Of a stretch of DNA of 64,000 bases, positions 60,170 to 64,000 are shown in pieces (position 1 is the first letter of the stretch; every line of letters starts with the position of its first letter). Origin of the DNA: Thuidium tamariscinum (lineage: Eukaryota; Streptophyta; Bryopsida; Hypnales; Thuidiaceae). The DNA lies in NCBI GenBank assembly GCA_947034885.2, contig OX344749.2:32793182-32857181 (forward strand). The letters run 5' to 3'. The notes under the pieces were generated by a model. That model had not been told where the DNA came from, ran no database searches, and was given only the letters and a program-made list of their open reading frames with translations. The position numbers and the translations under genes were made by a program.

Positions 60170-61299
60170 ACTCTGAATCCAAAAGACAACAGTAGTTCAA
60201 AAAAGAGGGGACTTGAACATGACCTACAGTGCACATGGCGAATTAGGCGACTAAACCCTAAATCTGAATGCTTAGGACATGTAGGATTGCATAGAAATGT
60301 CACGGGAGCCAAGACTAACATCGACATCCACAAGAAGACATTCTAAGTGGCCCACGGTGGCTCCAAAATGGAAAATGAGTATGTGACCCTCATCGGCAGT
60401 AATGACAATGTGCCAAGAACAAATGCCAATAAGAACATGCATTTCTGGGAAAACAGGGAGCACTACAGTTGTTACACAATGGAATTGTGAAGGGGAGCCA
60501 GAATTACAGAGCACGAGATTGCTTACCAAATCAGAAGACCTGCAACGCCGCTCAATCGGGAGGAAGATGAACCCTAAAACTGAAGCGTTCTTCTAGTCGT
60601 CACAACTGCCGATGTTTGCAATCGGCCACCTCACTTCTCTGGATGGCATCGGAAAGAAGCGTCCACACTCCAAAGCAGCATCCTCCGCACTTCTGATCAG
60701 CAGCCGTGGCAATCTTCGTTCAACGCGGGAATCGGAAGTGCAACAAATGCAATCCTTCACCAACTCACTTCCACGCACTTCATGAACATCTTCTCGTTGT
60801 TGTTGCACTCGCTGAGGGGACCCCTACGACGTAGAATGGAGATAATTCCAATTCCGCTGCACCCCTCGACCACTCCCTCACGCAATTCTGCGTTAGTTTT
60901 CCGTCACAAATTGAAAATCAAATTGCTACATACGAAATCGGCACTCCGCTGAACACACTCAGGAGACCTCCACGGAAATTGACCTCAGTCGACGTAAAGC
61001 TCTCACGATCGCAGCAAACAGCGAAATGAGATCGGAGAACTGTGCAAGCAAAAACTGCCATTTTTTTTCAAAACTTCATCCACAAGCAACGAAACATCCA
61101 TCCATCCATCCTGAAAATGAACGAATGAATGCAAGTGGACGAGGCAAACCTGACAACTTTCATCCACTAAATGTCGACGTGTCTTATTAAAAAGCTGATG
61201 CGACTCATAAGTGCACCCCATCGGGCGGCGACATTCAATGCTGAGGCCACGGCCCTCTTGAACACGCGTCAGTCCCACAGGACATCTATAACGTGATCA
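60170..61299. other. Upstream region of the unknown gene
   Basis: This is probably the promoter and 5' UTR of the minus-strand gene and the subterminal region of the large element. Short frames on both strands (60272-60529, 60593-60808, 61003-61278) have no recognisable product. Confidence 0.4.
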
Positions 61300-61412
61300 A
61301 CGGACTACATTTGCCACCTGTAGTACCCGTAGTACTCATAGTACTCCGGGCCGAAAATCCAGAAATCTCATAAACGCTACGCAAAACGAACACCATTTCT
61401 TGCAATCACCTT
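61300..61412 (-). repeat. Right terminal region of the large element
   Basis: Read on the minus strand from 61412: AAGGTGATTGCAAGAAATGG, then a TTCGTTTTGCGTAGCG stretch, then a cluster of AGTACT (61317-61346). The right ends of the elements at 42372 (minus strand, from 43113) and 48284 show the same order: terminal repeat, GAACG/GTAGCG, AGTACT cluster. Confidence 0.6.
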
Positions 61413-61665
61413 GTGATCAATTAAGATATGTGTTTGTATGAGGCCAATAGTAGCTATTCTTCCTCGAAACCTTTGTTTCATGGATACTTTTCAAATATTT
61501 TGAATTCATGTTTTGTGTAGGAGCCATATACTAAATGCTCTAGTCATGTTCATGTGTGCTATCATATTTTAAATCCCTTTGAGAACCAAGTGATTGTTTG
61601 ATGTTTGAAAGAAATCTTAGGTAGTTGTGCATGAAGTCAATTTTGGTTGTATGTTCATGAAATTT
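61413..61665. other. AT-rich flank
   Basis: Nothing recognised. Confidence 0.5.
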
Positions 61666-61987
61666 CATAAGAGGATTTTCAGTTGCAGTAAGAGACTGCA
61701 AGTTCCCAGACGCTGGGGACGCGATGCTGATGTGGTCGAGCGACTGCCACGTCAGAAAAAAATATTTTTTTATTAATTTTAATTAAATATTAAATATTTT
61801 TAAAATATTTTTTTAAATCATTTTTTCTCTCTTTAATACATTCTGAAGTTTTTTGAAAAAAAAAATTTTAATTTTTTTTTTGCAAAATTCAAAAATTCAG
61901 ACCAGCAAGGTGCTGGTCTGCAGCAGTGGGAACAATTTCGGGGAACACCCTGAAACGGTCTCTTGGGGGCCCAGAAATCCTCTTATG
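61666..61987. mobile_element. 322-bp MITE-like element
   Basis: The ends are inverted: CATAAGAGGATTTTCAG at the left and CATAAGAGGATTTCTGG on the other strand at the right, followed on each side by AAGAGAC. The interior is very AT-rich (about 61750-61900) between two GC-richer shoulders. It has no coding sequence and no clear target duplication. Confidence 0.6.
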
Positions 61988-64000
61988 TGACAAAAGGTGT
62001 GAACATATCCTCCCTTTGTGAAGATATATATATTTTTTTGATTGGATGTCCCAATCAAAAGTAATGCTACCTTCGATTTTGGAAGTAGCTTGGGCAGCAT
62101 GAGCAAAATTCCTCTTCTATCTTTAAAATTTCGTAGGTGTGGAAATAATATGGTATATAGGTGATGCAAATGTCCTTAAGAAATATATTTGGTGCAAAAA
62201 TCTCATTGTAGGATGAGATTTTTGCTTGTTGGTTGTATCAATCCAGATCACAAGAAAAATAATGTTTCTTTCACCTCACTCAATTCTAAACTAATGGAAA
62301 ATAGCCATCACTTCATGGTAATACTTCTAATTCTACCAACCAATCTAATTATCCCTTAACTCCTAAAGTCCCTTCACTATGTTTTCACTAAAAACACTCC
62401 AAAAATGTCATTTTTAGTACAAGCATCAAAATTTAGAGAAAAAACGTTTTTTGATACATGTAATTGCAAAATCTTGTAGTACACTAGTGTGAGAAGATGT
62501 AGAAAAAATTTCAAAAATTTCTCTTGTATGGATTGCAAGATCTATTAGTGTTCGAAATGACCAAAATCTTTTTCTTGGCATTGCGAGAACTAGGTAGCTA
62601 CACTTCACAAGCTCACATTTGTATGAAAAAATGTCCATAATGTTTGTGCTTCTTTGGATTCATTTTTCAAGTCAAGTTGGCTAAATGCTTGAAAAATATC
62701 AAATCATTTGAAACTACACAATATATAGGAAAAAAATAGTAAGTAGAAAGAAATAGAAAATGACTCAAAATACTAAACTATTAAGAGTTTAGTTATGAAA
62801 TTGATAAATGTCAATTCCAATGGTTGCAATGTTGTAATAAACAATCCACATCAAATGTTTTCAATTTTTTTCAAAAATATTGAAATTTATAGTCATATAA
62901 AGGACTTCAAGGTTTATTTTAGAGTAAAAATTTACAATCGCTTGCAAATTAAAACTCTTCATAACTTTCATCCCATTCATCAAAATGGAATGATTCAAAG
63001 CCTTTCATGTACATATAAATTTAGAAAATCAATTTGAACTTTTTGATTCTAAAAAAATGATTTCCTTAGGTTTGCAAGCTTAAACTACCTTAGTTGAGGA
63101 AAGAAAAAACATCTTACAATAATTTTTTAATTATGTAGTCAAAAGTTATGAAGACCATATAGCCTTAATGATGTTATTTATCTACATGTTGCATGAAAAT
63201 TTTCAAAAGAAAAAGAATAAAATCTTCATTTGTAATGAGTTGCTCAAAGTTTCTATATTGCCAAAAAAGCATAGCTTAGTCATGTAGGGGTTGACCCTTC
63301 TAATTCCAATGACTTTTTGACAATGAAGGTTTTCAATGAATTTTACTACTTTGATATTTTTTGGAACCTAGATGTGCTTGAATTTTATAATTTTAACTAT
63401 TAAAAAGTGAAAACTAATTAATCTCATATACATAAAATTAATTGTGGAAAATTTTGACTATTGAATTTTTACATTATAACAATTTCAGATGATCAATTTC
63501 ATAAGTAAAAAATTCAGCTTTTGGAGAATCTTTTTTTATGGAAAGACAAATGATGCTTTTTTACACCCTCCAAAAAATTGTCTTGGAATCTAAAGCAAAT
63601 GTGGGATTTTTTAATTTAGAAATTTGATAAATAAGAAATTCTCTCAAAGTTGTATACTATTTTAAACAAAAAGAGTAGAGAGCCAAAATTCACCAAATTA
63701 GATCCTACAAAATTTTAAAAAATAAACATATGCTTCAATTTTTGAATTCAATATTATTTAGAACACCTTCTAAAAACTTAGAATCATTCCAGTTATTTTG
63801 TGTTCTTATTCACATTAGATAGAATTTTTTATTTTAAAAATTGCTAAAAATTAAAATTTGAAAGAAATTCTGCAAACCTTGTTTGTTTGTGAAGAATAAA
63901 GTGTCAAAGAAAATGATTTTTTTCCCATTTCTACCACTCCTTTCATTGGAAAAACATTATATTTGCTCCTTTTTTCTATTAGACTACATTTTCTAAATAA
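61988..64000. other. AT-rich non-coding DNA
   Basis: No gene, RNA gene or structured repeat recognised to the window end. Confidence 0.5.

Larger units (their letters stand above)
35304..61412. mobile_element. Putative 26-kb DNA transposon with SET-domain cargo
   Basis: The left end (35304, GGGTCATTGCATGAAACGG then TGGTCCTATT) matches the left end of the short elements at 42372 and, inverted, 49018. The right end (61412 read inward on the minus strand, AAGGTGATTGCAAGAAATGG then a GTAGCG motif) matches their other end. About 550 bp at the left and 100 bp at the right are alignable by eye to the short elements, whose middles are missing. AGTACT clusters lie inside both ends. Contents are a transposase-like gene, a SET methyltransferase and a long unknown gene. 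I found no target duplication, and the termini are diverged, so an old element or a chance framing by two short copies remains possible. Confidence 0.5.

Noticed and set aside
1-64000. tRNA, rRNA genes and CRISPR arrays
   Set aside because: I saw no cloverleaf with intact A and B boxes, no rRNA motif and no regularly spaced direct repeats with unique spacers.

Overview
The window looks like nuclear DNA of a land plant, most likely a moss. It is AT-rich, its genes have GT-AG introns, and it holds plant-type Copia and PIF/Harbinger elements. It also carries a chlorophyll a/b-binding protein with an Asn where LHCII has a His chlorophyll ligand, a feature I associate with the moss antenna LHCB9. 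The species cannot be fixed from the sequence, and every exon model below is read from splice signals and reading frames alone.

Layout. Positions 1-5495 are AT-rich and non-coding, with an inverted pair of GGATAT-rich repeats. A three-exon PP2C-type phosphatase gene (5496-7992, +) has lost key metal-binding residues. AT-rich DNA follows, with one MITE-like element (9967-10813). From 13413 to 31931 lies a Copia retrotransposon on the minus strand with two 338-bp LTRs. It is broken by a roughly 770-bp insertion between integrase and reverse transcriptase, and by a 12.6-kb block inside the last codons of its RNase H. That block is two 6,304-bp PIF/Harbinger elements, one inserted into the other in opposite orientation, forming a near-perfect giant palindrome centred at 20319. 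Each copy encodes a DDE transposase and a Myb/trihelix-like partner. The Copia 5' LTR ends about 255 bp before the start codon of the LHC gene (32187-33970, +).

From about 35304 to 61412 I see what may be one very large, undescribed DNA transposon of about 26 kb. Its two ends match the two ends of short (about 740 bp) MITE-like copies elsewhere in the window, and arrays of the palindrome AGTACT lie just inside the ends. It carries a transposase-like gene (36213-40878, +, interrupted by two in-frame stops), a SUVR-type SET-domain histone methyltransferase gene (49768-51160, -), and a long multi-exon gene of unknown function with a coiled coil (51681-60169, -). The middle (41-49.7 kb) holds MITEs, fold-back hairpins and AT-rich DNA. 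From 61413 to the end there is AT-rich DNA with one more MITE-like element.

How the parts relate. The PP2C and LHC genes are ordinary host genes. The rest records at least three rounds of transposition: Copia first, then a Mutator-like insertion and a Harbinger into it, then a second Harbinger into the first. The large element is notable because a chromatin-silencing type of enzyme appears to travel with a transposase.
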